Positions 52,807 to 61,553 of a stretch of 64,000 nucleotides of DNA are shown piece by piece. The position numbers and the translations under genes are program-made. Each line of letters starts with the position of its first letter. The first letter of the stretch is position 1. Source of the DNA: Rhizobium lentis (GTDB lineage Bacteria; Pseudomonadota; Alphaproteobacteria; Rhizobiales; Rhizobiaceae); contig NZ_CP071455.1 in NCBI RefSeq assembly GCF_017352135.1, positions 434,001 to 498,000 on the forward strand, read 5' to 3'. Under the pieces are notes generated by a model that did not search any database, was not told the origin of the DNA, and worked only from the letters and a program-made list of their open reading frames with translations.

Positions 52807-55455
52807 ATGGTTCAATCGCACCTCCAATTTCGAGACAGGTTCGATGCCGGGCGTCAGCTAGCGACCAAGCTCGTTGCGCTAACTCTCGAGCAACCTGTCG
52901 TTTATGCCTTGCCACGCGGTGGCGTACCGATCGCGCTGGAAATCTCGCGTGCTTTGCAAGCGCCGCTCGATCTCCTTCTGGTGCGAAAGATTGGCGCGCC
53001 GGGGACGCCCGAAGTGGCGCTCGGTGCTGTCGTCGAAGGCTCAGGGGCCGAGACCGTCATCAATGAAGAGGTACGAATGGCAACGGGTGCCGACGATACT
53101 TACCTTGAGCGTGCACGGCAGCGGGAACTTGTCGAGCTAGAACGTCGGCGCGCCTTATACCTCGGTAGCCGCGCGCGGTTGAAGCCGGCGGGACGAACCG
53201 CAATCGTCGTCGACGATGGCCTTGCCACGGGGGCCACAGCCAAAGCCGCGCTCATAGCAATCAAAAATCAGGGTGCTGCAAAAGTTGTGCTCGCTGTTCC
53301 AGTGGCGCCAGAAGCAACGCTGGCGGAAATGCGTCCATATGCGGACATTATCGTTTGTCTCCATCCGGTGCGAGCTTTTCCGGGAGTGGGCGCATTCTAC
53401 AGCGATTTCCACCAACTCACTGATGAAGAGACGATCGGGCTGCTGAGGCAGGGTTGGGTCAGGGGCGGAACCACCGGCTCCGCTCATTCGAGGCGCAGTA
53501 TCTTGGTCCCGCCGCTCGGTCTGGTCGGAGATTTGAGCGTGCCACTTGATCCAAGAGGCATCATATTGTTCGCCCATGGCAGTGGGTCGAGCCGCCTCAG
53601 TCCTCGCAACGCTGCTGTCGCCGACCGGCTGAATGACAAGGGTTTCGCGACGCTCCTTCTTGATCTGCTGACGGCAGATGAGGCGAAAGACCGCCGAAAT
53701 GTCTTCGATATTCCATTGCTTGCCGAGCGTTTGCTCGAGGCTGCGATCTGGATTCAAGCTGAGCCGGACATTGCCGATCTACCGTTGGGGCTGTTCGGTG
53801 CGAGTACCGGCGCCGGAGCGGCAATGCTGGCAGCTGCCGAACTTCAAGGTCGCGTGGCAGCGGTAGTCTCGCGCGGCGGGCGCCCTGATCTCGCCGGGCC
53901 GCGTCTGGCGGAGGTCGAAGCACCGACCCTGCTCATTGTCGGGGGCGATGATCGGGAGGTTCTTACACTAAATCAGAAGGCACTACATGCGCTCGCATGT
54001 GAGAAGCTGCTCAAAATCGTTCCTGGAGCCACGCATCTGTTCGAAGAACCTGGAGCGCTTGAAGCGGTGACCGACTTGGCAAGCGCCTGGTTCGAGCATT
54101 ACCTGTTGAAGCCTAACCAGCCACCCACATCCGCGACGCCTCAGTCAATCTCACAGACATCGGCAGTGGCCGTGTTGCGGACTGCGGCCGAGCCACTGCC
54201 TTCGCTGGAGGACGCGAATTTCGCAGCCGTCTTTGATCGGTTCGCTCAAGCAAGGGTAATATTGCTTGGCGAAGCCTCCCACGGCACTTCGGAATTTTAT
54301 CTGGCTCGCGCCGCTATAACGCGCCGTCTGATCGAGCGGCACGGCTTCACGATCGTCGCTGTGGAGGCCGACTGGCCCGATGCCGCCGCAATCGATCGGT
54401 ATGTTCGGCAAAGTCCGCATCGGCCAATGCACTCAACGCCGTTCGCGCGATTCCCCACCTGGATGTGGCGCAACAAGGATGTCGACGCCTTTATCAGTTT
54501 CCTGCGCAATCACAACGCCAAGAAACTCCAGGGTGAAAAGGTCGGTTTCTATGGCCTGGATCTTTACAACATGACGGCGTCGATCGCCGCTGTGCTCGCC
54601 TATCTCGACCGCGTGGATCCCGAGGCCGCGCAAATTGCGCGTGAACGGTATGCCTGCCTGTCGCCGTGGTCGCGGGAGCCGGCTGCCTATGGCCGCGCGT
54701 CACTGACTGAAGGTTATGCACTGTGCGAACGGCCGGTGACACGCATTCTCATCGACCTGCTGCAGAAGGAGCTCCAATATGCCAAGAACGATGGCGCTGA
54801 GTTCTTCGACGCGATGCAGAATGCCCGTCTTGTGGCTGACGCGGAACGCTACTATCGGGCCATGTATTACGGGGCTCGTGAGTCATGGAACCACCGCGAC
54901 CAGCACATGTTCAACGCGCTGCAGAATATCCTCGCATGGACAGGTCCAAAAGCGAAAGCGGTTGTCTGGGCACACAATTCACATATCGGAGACGCGCGGT
55001 TCACCGAGATGGGTATGGAGCGCGGCGAGCTGAACATCGGCCAGTTGTGCAGACAGGCGTATGGACGTGATGCGGCGCTGATCGGCTTTGGCACACATTC
55101 CGGTACCGTCGCGGCGGCGTCGGAATGGGATGGGCCGATGGAAATCAAGGCCATACGGCCGTCTCGCCCAGGCAGTTACGAGGACTTGTTCCACAAGGTC
55201 GGCGCCGACCGCTTCCTGGTGGACTTTCGCGCAAAGGAGCACGACAATCTCCGCCGCGTCATCGCTGCCCCGCGGCTTGAACGCTACATTGGTGTCATCT
55301 ATCGGCCCGAGACGGAGCGATGGAGTCATTACAGTTACGCGTCGTTGTCCGACCAGTACGATGCGTTCGTGTGGTTCGATCAGAGCTGCGCAGTAATTCC
55401 GTTGCCGACTGAGGTGGCCGCCGGAGAGGATGAGACTTATCCCTTCGGTCTATGA
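52807..55455 (+). CDS. Fusion: phosphoribosyltransferase, alpha/beta hydrolase, erythromycin esterase
   Basis: This 882-residue protein has three parts. Residues 1-215 are a phosphoribosyltransferase fold (LPRGGVPIALEISRAL; PRPP loop TAIVVDDGLATGATAKAAL), paralogous to 41097-41744. Residues about 245-430 are a dienelactone-hydrolase-like alpha/beta hydrolase, with nucleophile elbow GLFGASTGAGAAM and a late His in PGATHLFEEP. Residues about 465-870 are an erythromycin-esterase (EreA/B) type domain, with VILLGEASHGTSEFY and VAVEADWPDAAAIDRY and its Glu/His residues intact. Similar fusions are known only as predictions, and the substrate is unknown; an actual role in macrolide resistance should not be assumed. 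The start at 52807 fits a leaderless promoter. Confidence 0.87.
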   Translation: MVQSHLQFRDRFDAGRQLATKLVALTLEQPVVYALPRGGVPIALEISRALQAPLDLLLVRKIGAPGTPEVALGAVVEGSGAETVINEEVRMATGADDTYLERARQRELVELERRRALYLGSRARLKPAGRTAIVVDDGLATGATAKAALIAIKNQGAAKVVLAVPVAPEATLAEMRPYADIIVCLHPVRAFPGVGAFYSDFHQLTDEETIGLLRQGWVRGGTTGSAHSRRSILVPPLGLVGDLSVPLDPRGIILFAHGSGSSRLSPRNAAVADRLNDKGFATLLLDLLTADEAKDRRNVFDIPLLAERLLEAAIWIQAEPDIADLPLGLFGASTGAGAAMLAAAELQGRVAAVVSRGGRPDLAGPRLAEVEAPTLLIVGGDDREVLTLNQKALHALACEKLLKIVPGATHLFEEPGALEAVTDLASAWFEHYLLKPNQPPTSATPQSISQTSAVAVLRTAAEPLPSLEDANFAAVFDRFAQARVILLGEASHGTSEFYLARAAITRRLIERHGFTIVAVEADWPDAAAIDRYVRQSPHRPMHSTPFARFPTWMWRNKDVDAFISFLRNHNAKKLQGEKVGFYGLDLYNMTASIAAVLAYLDRVDPEAAQIARERYACLSPWSREPAAYGRASLTEGYALCERPVTRILIDLLQKELQYAKNDGAEFFDAMQNARLVADAERYYRAMYYGARESWNHRDQHMFNALQNILAWTGPKAKAVVWAHNSHIGDARFTEMGMERGELNIGQLCRQAYGRDAALIGFGTHSGTVAAASEWDGPMEIKAIRPSRPGSYEDLFHKVGADRFLVDFRAKEHDNLRRVIAAPRLERYIGVIYRPETERWSHYSYASLSDQYDAFVWFDQSCAVIPLPTEVAAGEDETYPFGL

Positions 55456-55661
55456 AGCGCCACTGTCGTTCAGGTTTCCTCACGCCACTGCAAGAGGCTG
55501 TTCAAGTCTAATGTCCGAGCCTCAAAACCGTGGACGCGACCAGTCCATCACACAAGGCGTCCCCACGTCCAAATTCAACGCCAGGCATCCGGAATGAAAA
55601 GGTCACGCTCTCGGCTCATTGGGAAGAGCCAAAGCTCTCATGAGACCTCGTCCGATTCATC

Positions 55662-56120
55662 TCAAATCGCCTCGACACCGTGCCTGCCCGAAATCTCTTC
55701 AACCCAAATTCCAAAGAAAATCGGCTCGTGTGGCTTTGCCGCCGTCCCATCTTCAGGGGTGAGCGCGCCAGGCTCCCACCACCCGCTCTCCTTCTGCAGA
55801 ACACTCCAGGCGTGCTGACGTTCACTGGCAAAGCCATCCTTATCTGGAAATTCTTCGAAGCGTCCGGAGGCAATCACGGAACGCCATGAGCCACGGGATG
55901 TATGTTCGTGGACCAGCACGCAAACATGGGGATTTGCGCGCATCCAGTCGATTTTCTTTCCCTCGAGCGAGAAGGCATAGATCTTTCGTTCCTCGCAGGC
56001 AAAGGAGATCGGAACGAGGTAAGGTTTGTTCTCATGGCTACATGCCAGTATTCCCGTTTTCGCATGGCGAAGCATATCGAAGCAATCGTCTGTGTTCATT
56101 TCCTTAATCGTCACGCTCAT
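55662..56120 (-). CDS. Pyridoxamine 5'-phosphate oxidase-like flavin-binding protein
   Basis: This 152-residue protein belongs to the PNPOx-like split-barrel group (MLRHAKTGILACSHENKPYLVPISFACEERKIYAFSLEGKKIDWMRANPHVCVLVHE), which binds FMN, F420 or haem. The short length and pattern match the general stress FMN-binding group rather than true PdxH. The start at 56120 follows CTGGAGGAGACGACG. No FNR/FixK box was found upstream, unlike most neighbours. It is convergent with the fusion gene, with about 205 bp between them that shows no other gene. Confidence 0.83.
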   Translation of the reverse strand: MSVTIKEMNTDDCFDMLRHAKTGILACSHENKPYLVPISFACEERKIYAFSLEGKKIDWMRANPHVCVLVHEHTSRGSWRSVIASGRFEEFPDKDGFASERQHAWSVLQKESGWWEPGALTPEDGTAAKPHEPIFFGIWVEEISGRHGVEAI

Positions 56121-56663
56121 CGTCGTCTCCTCCAGCCGAGTATTGAAGCAATGCCACACTGCTCGTCACAGGACCTTGCGATAGCTCAATTGGCCACAGA
56201 TTTCAGGAACAACGAGCCAGGGGCGTTCAATTAGATCTCGTTTGGGAGAGGGAAGCGCCGCGACAGTTTGCCAACGCAGGAGTTTCGAGCGCGCACGAGC
56301 AAGAGTCTTCGTTAGTGCAAGGTCAACTCTCACTGCCGGGAGCGTTTGATCTGTCGCAATGTTCTGCGGCCGCCAGACATCTATAGTTCGTCAGATATTT
56401 GCTCCTCATTTGCAGCGGGAGGGCATGCGGTTTGAAAACTTTACTGTAGCGTCCGTCCCCGCCCAGCAGAATTTAAAGCTGCGCAGATCAATTACGAACG
56501 GGCAGGATAGATAGGGTTGCTCGGCTCTCTCGCCAAACCCGTGTGCTCGACAAGCCGTTGGCTGTTACAAACTGTTACAAATTCGCACCATCTTTAACCC
56601 GCGCGGCATCGGCGTGTCACCGGCGGCTGGTCAGATCGTGATCTACAGCACGGAGGGATGGAC
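56121..56663. other. Intergenic region upstream of Crp/Fnr gene
   Basis: This 540-bp stretch between the divergent PNPOx-like and Crp/Fnr genes contains no open frame with credible coding features. It holds a direct repeat, TGTTACAA, at 56563-56570 and 56573-56580. No FNR/FixK-type box was seen, so the regulator does not appear to control itself through such a site. Confidence 0.55.
56563..56580 (+). repeat. Tandem TGTTACAA repeat upstream of Crp/Fnr gene
   Basis: TGTTACAA occurs twice with a 10-bp period, one turn of the helix, about 85-100 bp upstream of the regulator start at 56664. Same-face repeats in a promoter region suggest a binding site for an upstream regulator, perhaps a response regulator. 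No protein can be named from the sequence. Confidence 0.45.
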
Positions 56664-57416
56664 ATGCCTCAGGTTGCCAATTTTAACTACGCAGAAGGCG
56701 TCACGAGCGCGACCTTTCCCGCCTCCGCGCCGACCGGCCTTCAGGCGCTTTTCCAGAAACTGCCCGTCGAACGCATAGCGGCGGGCCAATCGCTGTTCTT
56801 CGAAGGGGATGCCGCCGGTCATCTCTTCGAGGTTGTCGAGGGCAGCCTGCGAATTTTCAAGATCATCTCCGATGGCCGCCGCGTCATCACCGGTTTCCTG
56901 CATGACGGCGACATCATCGGCGTATCGCTAAAGAGCCACTATCTCTACAGCGCCGAAGCCGTCACCGATATCAAGGTCCGTCGCATCTCACGCAGGACTT
57001 TCGAGACAGAGGTCGACAAATCACCCGGCCTGCGGCCCGAGGTCTTTGCTCATCTCTGCGACGAGATGGCCGCCGCCCAGGATCAGATGGTGCTCCTCTC
57101 CCGCAAGAATGCCGAGGAGCGCGTTTGCAGCTTTCTATTGAAGGAACTCCTTCGCGATATTGACGGTCGCCAGTCCGACAACATCATCGAACTGCCAATG
57201 ACCCGGCTCGATATTGCGGATTATCTTGGCCTGACCATTGAGACGGTTTCGCGGACGATGACGAAGCTAGCGAACAAGGGCGTCGTCGCCCCCGCCGGTC
57301 GTCATTCAGTCAGAATCGTGAAGCGCTCCGCCCTAGTGCTACTGGCAGGCAATGACGACGAATATGTGGACAACACGGTGGAATTTGCCAGTTATGCGAG
57401 GCGGTCGCACCACTGA
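56664..57416 (+). CDS. Crp/Fnr-family regulator (FixK/FNR-like, no Fe-S cysteine cluster)
   Basis: This 250-residue regulator has an N-terminal cyclic-nucleotide-type beta-barrel (LFFEGDAAGHLFEVVEGSLRIFKIISDGRRVITGFLHDGDIIGV), a dimer helix, and a helix-turn-helix with recognition helix GLTIETVSRTMTKL. The E-x2-SR pattern (about Glu193, Ser196, Arg197) is the one FNR and FixK use to read TTGAT/ATCAA. Only two Cys occur (about 132 and 155), so the N-terminal 4Fe-4S cluster of FNR/FnrN is absent, which is FixK-like. It is the natural candidate for the many boxes in this window. The second ATG (56664) is preferred, with GGAGGG 7 bp upstream. Confidence 0.9.
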   Translation: MPQVANFNYAEGVTSATFPASAPTGLQALFQKLPVERIAAGQSLFFEGDAAGHLFEVVEGSLRIFKIISDGRRVITGFLHDGDIIGVSLKSHYLYSAEAVTDIKVRRISRRTFETEVDKSPGLRPEVFAHLCDEMAAAQDQMVLLSRKNAEERVCSFLLKELLRDIDGRQSDNIIELPMTRLDIADYLGLTIETVSRTMTKLANKGVVAPAGRHSVRIVKRSALVLLAGNDDEYVDNTVEFASYARRSHH

Positions 57417-57546
57417 ACCAGCGGCGGAAATAATGTGACAACGGACATACATCGTTGAAGTTGACCATAGCTAAAACGAGCTATTGATCTGGGCGGGCGC
57501 GGCGCTAGAATGGGCGTTCCCGCTGCCCGGAAACAGGTCTACGACG

Positions 57547-57711
57547 ATGGACCCCTATGTCGTCCAGCAGAACATCAGGCGATTTCAGGACATGCTCGAT
57601 CAGGCGCGAGATCCTGCAGAGCGCGCAAAACTAAGTCGTATGATCGACCGAGAGCAAGCGCAGTTGGAACAGGCGGAACGGAAAAAAACTGACAACTCTG
57701 AAAGGTCGTGA
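57547..57711 (+). CDS. Small helical protein
   Basis: This 54-residue hydrophilic protein consists of MDPYVVQQNIRRFQDMLDQA, RDPAERAKLSRMIDREQAQL and EQAERKKTDNSERS. It is almost entirely helical, like the short proteins of unknown role common in rhizobia that follow the same N...F..LL/RDP..R......I..E...L pattern. No clear ribosome site precedes the ATG at 57547. It lies 130 bp after the Crp/Fnr gene on the same strand. Confidence 0.5.
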   Translation: MDPYVVQQNIRRFQDMLDQARDPAERAKLSRMIDREQAQLEQAERKKTDNSERS

Positions 57712-57798
57712 ACCATCGCTGCGCTTGTGGTTGAGCCGACGACCCTCGCCGGCGGCCACTGCTATGCTTTGCCAGTCTCTCCCGTTTGAAGCGCTGTT

Positions 57799-58230
57799 TT
57801 ACAACTTGCCTTCCATTGCGGCAGCCGAGCTCTCTCCGAACTGATCGAGCGCGTCTTCGAGGTAGTCCGGCAGCAGCGGCAGGCCGAGAAGATAAGCAAC
57901 CGTTCGATTGTTATGCGCCTCGGCAGCCTGATGGCGCAGGTCGTCCCAATCGCTGGTATCGCCATCGCCGCGACCGAGCCAGGCAAGTGCGACTAGATCG
58001 ATCTGCTCGTCTTCATTGAGGGCCCAGATTGCGCTTGCCAGTTCCTTTTCGACGACATCATCCGGATGCTCCTCCAGAATTTCGATCATATTGTCATCCA
58101 TCGGATTGGAGCCGGGATCGGGCTCCGTGAGCACATCCTTGGCGTTGAATTCACGGCCCTTCAGAATAAGATAGCGCACCTTCTCCGGAGATATGCCAGG
58201 CTTCCAATCATCGCTCGCACCATTTCGCAT
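57799..58230 (-). CDS. DUF3775 protein
   Basis: This 143-residue acidic protein matches the DUF3775 pattern: ISPEKVRYLILKGREFNAKD at the start, then ELASAIWALNEDEQIDLVALAWLGRGD and WDDLRHQAAEAHNNRTVAYLLGLPLLPDYLEDALDQF. The function is unknown. It is divergent from FtsH; the box at 58353-58366 is centred 129.5 bp upstream of its start, which is farther than for most genes here, so shared control is possible but not clear. Confidence 0.8.
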   Translation of the reverse strand: MRNGASDDWKPGISPEKVRYLILKGREFNAKDVLTEPDPGSNPMDDNMIEILEEHPDDVVEKELASAIWALNEDEQIDLVALAWLGRGDGDTSDWDDLRHQAAEAHNNRTVAYLLGLPLLPDYLEDALDQFGESSAAAMEGKL

Positions 58231-58352
58231 GTCCCTTCCTCACATCACGTCTCAGCATGAGAGGCTATCAGCTCCAGGTTCGGCCGCGTTGCGTTGGATC
58301 AATTTTGACCTCGACCGATCGCGATAGGTTTCCCATTGCAGCGCGTCGCAAG

Positions 58353-58366
58353 TTGATCAGCGTCAA
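58353..58366 (+). promoter_or_regulatory. FNR/FixK-type box for ftsH copy
   Basis: TTGATCAGCGTCAA fits the consensus and is centred 68.5 bp before the FtsH start at 58428, the typical distance in the window. Confidence 0.75.
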
Positions 58367-58427
58367 TGATGGCCTCGCCAAGCTGTGTGAGAAAACTGAG
58401 GAAGAACGCGGATGCGGGGAGCGACCG

Positions 58428-60275
58428 ATGGAACGCAAACACGGCTTCAACCTTGGATACTTCTTCGTTGCGATGGTGTTGGTCGGACTTTTTCAACTCT
58501 GGCTCGCGTCGAGGGATATTATTGAGGTCGGCTACAGCGATCTGATGCGGATGGTCGCCGATGGAAAGGTTCAGTCGGTAACGCTCACTGAAACGAAGAT
58601 CCAGGGCGTATTCAAGCAGCCGCAGAACGGCAAGACGCTGTTCATCAGCAACCGCGTCGATCCTGCCATCGCCGGGACCTTCGAGAGGGCTGGCGTACAG
58701 GTCGTGGGAGGCACGGACAGCAATTGGGTGACGACGATCCTTTCCTGGATGCTCCCGACGCTGCTGTTCCTCGGCGTCTGGGTTTTCCTCTTCCGCGGCT
58801 TTGCAGAGCGGCAGGGCATGGGGGGTCTGATCAATATCGGCAAATCCCGCGCCAAGGTCTACCTCGAACGCAAGACCGGCGTCACCTTCGATGATGTCGC
58901 CGGTGCCGACGAGGCCAAGGCGGAATTGCAGGAGATCGTGTCCTTCCTGAAGGAAAAGGATAAATACGGTCGGCTTGGCGCCCGGATCCCCAAAGGGATC
59001 CTGCTCGTCGGCCCCCCGGGGACGGGGAAGACGCTGCTTGCCCGTGCCGTCGCCGGCGAGGCGAACGTTCCCTTCTTCTCGATCTCCGGTTCCGAATTCG
59101 TCGAAATGTTCGTAGGCGTAGGGGCGGCGCGCGTCCGCGATCTTTTCGAGCAGGCGCGCGAAGCCGCGCCATGCATCATTTTCATCGACGAGCTCGATGC
59201 GCTCGGCCGCGCTCGAAGCCCGCTCGGAGGGTTCGGCGGCAGTGACGAGAAGGAACAGACGCTCAACCAGCTTCTTTCCGAACTCGACGGCTTCGACCCC
59301 AGGGTGGGAATCGTGCTCCTGGCCGCCACCAACCGACCTGAGATTCTGGACGCGGCGCTGCTGCGTGCCGGCCGTTTCGATCGTCAGGTGGTCATCGACC
59401 GGCCGGACCGGAAAGGTCGTGCCGCCATTCTTGCCGTCCACGCGAAGAAGGTGACCATGGCGCCTGACGTGAAGGTCGACGACATAGCGGGCCTGACGCC
59501 GGGGTTCACAGGGGCCGACCTTGCCAATCTCGTCAACGAGGCCGCGATCTTCGCGACGCGTCGCAACGGCACCACCGTCAATATGGACGATTTCACCCAG
59601 GCGGTGGAGCGCATCGTCGCCGGCTCCGAACGCCGCAGCCGTCTGCTCAATCCGCGGGAGCGCGAGCGGGTCGCCTATCACGAAATGGGACACGCACTGG
59701 CGGCAGCTGCCCTGACGAGGACCGATCCGGTGCAGAAAGTTTCGATTATTCCGCGTTCCATCGGGGCCTTGGGCTATACGCTGCAGCGGCCGACGGAGGA
59801 TCGCTTTCTGATCACCCTCGGCGAGTTGAAGGAGCGGATGATCGCCCTGTTGGCAGGCCGGGCTGCGGAGGCCGTCATCTTCGGCGAGGTGTCGACGGGA
59901 GCTGCCGACGATCTTGCCAAGGCCACCGATGTGGCGCGGGGATGTGTGACTCGCTTCGGCATGAGTCCGGTCGGCCAGGCGGTCTTGGAGCCACAGCGCC
60001 TGCAATGGCTGGGCGACGGGCAACCGGACCTGCGGCAGAAAGACTATTCCGAGGCAACGGCGCGAGAAGTTGACATCGCCATCCGCGCCATGCTCGACGA
60101 GGCTTACGAGCAGGCCAAGGCACTATTAACGGCGCGGACGGCTGATCTGCACGCCGGCGCCAAGCTACTGCTCAAACACGAGACAATCACTCCGGCAGAC
60201 TTCGAGCCACTGCGGCGAGTGAGCAGCGGGAATGTCGCCCTGGGGGCCGAAGATCTGCCATTTGCAGCCCAGTAG
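58428..60275 (+). CDS. ftsH: FtsH-type ATP-dependent zinc metalloprotease
   Basis: This 615-residue membrane AAA+ protease has two N-terminal helices ([37 protein letters not shown]) flanking a periplasmic part, the AAA module with Walker A GPPGTGKT near residue 195 and Walker [11 protein letters not shown], the pore motif [19 protein letters not shown], and the zinc site HEMGH near residue 418. Housekeeping FtsH usually has HEAGH, and this copy is a divergent, probably secondary FtsH. The start at 58428 (MERKHGF) follows GGGGAGCGACC; the upstream frame is open to 58257 but crosses the FNR/FixK box. It should remove damaged membrane proteins under oxygen limitation. Confidence 0.92.
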   Translation: MERKHGFNLGYFFVAMVLVGLFQLWLASRDIIEVGYSDLMRMVADGKVQSVTLTETKIQGVFKQPQNGKTLFISNRVDPAIAGTFERAGVQVVGGTDSNWVTTILSWMLPTLLFLGVWVFLFRGFAERQGMGGLINIGKSRAKVYLERKTGVTFDDVAGADEAKAELQEIVSFLKEKDKYGRLGARIPKGILLVGPPGTGKTLLARAVAGEANVPFFSISGSEFVEMFVGVGAARVRDLFEQAREAAPCIIFIDELDALGRARSPLGGFGGSDEKEQTLNQLLSELDGFDPRVGIVLLAATNRPEILDAALLRAGRFDRQVVIDRPDRKGRAAILAVHAKKVTMAPDVKVDDIAGLTPGFTGADLANLVNEAAIFATRRNGTTVNMDDFTQAVERIVAGSERRSRLLNPRERERVAYHEMGHALAAAALTRTDPVQKVSIIPRSIGALGYTLQRPTEDRFLITLGELKERMIALLAGRAAEAVIFGEVSTGAADDLAKATDVARGCVTRFGMSPVGQAVLEPQRLQWLGDGQPDLRQKDYSEATAREVDIAIRAMLDEAYEQAKALLTARTADLHAGAKLLLKHETITPADFEPLRRVSSGNVALGAEDLPFAAQ

Positions 60276-60648
60276 GCATTGAAGATGGGCGACCATCCGG
60301 ATTTCGCGGAAGCACACAAGCAATCCGCCACGTCGCACACTTCAACCCTATCGAGGTGGGTAATCGGTATCCTGATCCTGGGGAGCCATACTTCGCTTCG
60401 GCGATATCTGTCTCTTCATGGACACGCAGAAATCAACTGATCTCGGCTGCCTTGCCGCGGCGCTCATCGTCCAGGCAGCCACCTATCGCTGTGCGGCGAC
60501 AATCTGGTTGCGCGTGATGGCCAAAGCCGGATACCGAATAAGACTCCCCGACCTGCTCAGCCTGTGCACGCTCGCCTCAGTCTTTGTCGCGAAGCAGAAT
60601 TGATTGTTTGAGGAGGTGGCGAGGCTGCCCCTCGCCACCGGCCGTGAA
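60276..60648. other. Intergenic region, no supported gene
   Basis: This 373-bp gap separates convergent FtsH and BON genes. An open frame at 60418-60603 (61 residues, mildly hydrophobic, three Cys) has no ribosome site and no recognised family, so it is not called. No clear terminator hairpin was identified. Confidence 0.5.
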
Positions 60649-61296
60649 TCAGCTCACTGCGATGCGATTATCGACCATTGTCACGCCCGGCACGGACCAT
60701 GCAGCACGCTCGGCAGCGCGACGCTCGTTCCAAGAATGAACATCGCCCCTCAAGGTGACATTGCCGCCGGCTACATCGGCGCGAATGCCGGAAGCCTCGA
60801 TCTCGGCATTGCGACGCAATGCGTTCTCGATACGCTCCCGGACGTCCGCGGCGCTTGCGGTCGGCCGGATGGTTAAATGATTTGCGATCGCAAGAACCCC
60901 ACCCAGTTTGCGGACTGCATTTTCCGCCGCGACGCGTTGGAAGTGCCACGGCACTTCGCCGGTCAGGGTAACGCAACCACGCTGGACGGTCACGCCGATG
61001 GCGGCATCTGGAAGTGCTGTGTCCCAGCTGATGATTTTCACTGCTCTTGCTGCAATTTCATCATCAGCGTGCTTCTTCCGTTCGGGATAGCGGACCTCGA
61101 TTTCCTCGGCGATCGCCCGTACACCTCTGACGCGTCGTGCCGCTGCTTCGGCGGCTGCCTTTTCCGCATAACTTCCGACGTGGCCTGACAGGGTGACGAT
61201 GCCATTTTCAACCGCGACGCCGATATTGGCAGCATCGATGCTTGGCTCGAATTCCAATTCGTCTAAGACGTCCTGTTGTATGGTGCTGTCGTGCAT
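60649..61296 (-). CDS. Three-BON-domain protein
   Basis: This 215-residue protein has three BON domains and is a close paralogue of 51515-52162 throughout (ELEFEPSIDAANIGVAVENGIVTLSGHVGSYAEKAAAEAAARRVRGVRAIAEEIEVR; GVTVQRGCVTLTGEVPWHFQRVAAENAVRKLGGV; IRADVAGGNVTLRGDVHSWNERRAAERAAWSVPGV). There is no signal peptide. The start at 61296 follows GCGGAGAGATCAG. An imperfect box at 61371-61384 is centred 81.5 bp upstream. The two BON genes look like a duplication inside the island. Confidence 0.9.
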   Translation of the reverse strand: MHDSTIQQDVLDELEFEPSIDAANIGVAVENGIVTLSGHVGSYAEKAAAEAAARRVRGVRAIAEEIEVRYPERKKHADDEIAARAVKIISWDTALPDAAIGVTVQRGCVTLTGEVPWHFQRVAAENAVRKLGGVLAIANHLTIRPTASAADVRERIENALRRNAEIEASGIRADVAGGNVTLRGDVHSWNERRAAERAAWSVPGVTMVDNRIAVS

Positions 61297-61370
61297 CTGA
61301 TCTCTCCGCTTTTGAAGATGATAGAGGTGGACCCTCGGCACTAGTCTGTTCCGATCCCGGCAGGTCTGCA

Positions 61371-61384
61371 TTGCGGTCGATCAA
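61371..61384 (-). promoter_or_regulatory. Weak FNR/FixK-type box
   Basis: TTGCGGTCGATCAA has a perfect ATCAA half and a left half with two mismatches. It is centred 81.5 bp before the BON gene start at 61296. It is listed because of its position; the match alone would not be convincing. Confidence 0.33.
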
Positions 61385-61553
61385 AGAGCGGTGTGATCGC
61401 GATTGGCCTATAGCAAATGGCATTCGCGGCTGCTGTCGTGTCGGATAGCGAGATTGCGATTCAACACGAATTTTCCTCGTGAACCGGCGCCTGATTGACC
61501 AATCTCATGGAATGGCGCCGTCAAAACTCCGATAGATTCATGAAGTCACGCGT

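Noticed and set aside
58299..60023. Minus-strand open frame of 574 codons opposite FtsH
   Set aside because: It is a shadow of the FtsH gene with no motif of its own.
60418..60603. Plus-strand open frame of 61 codons after FtsH
   Set aside because: It has no ribosome site or recognisable family; it was left in the gap note instead of being called.
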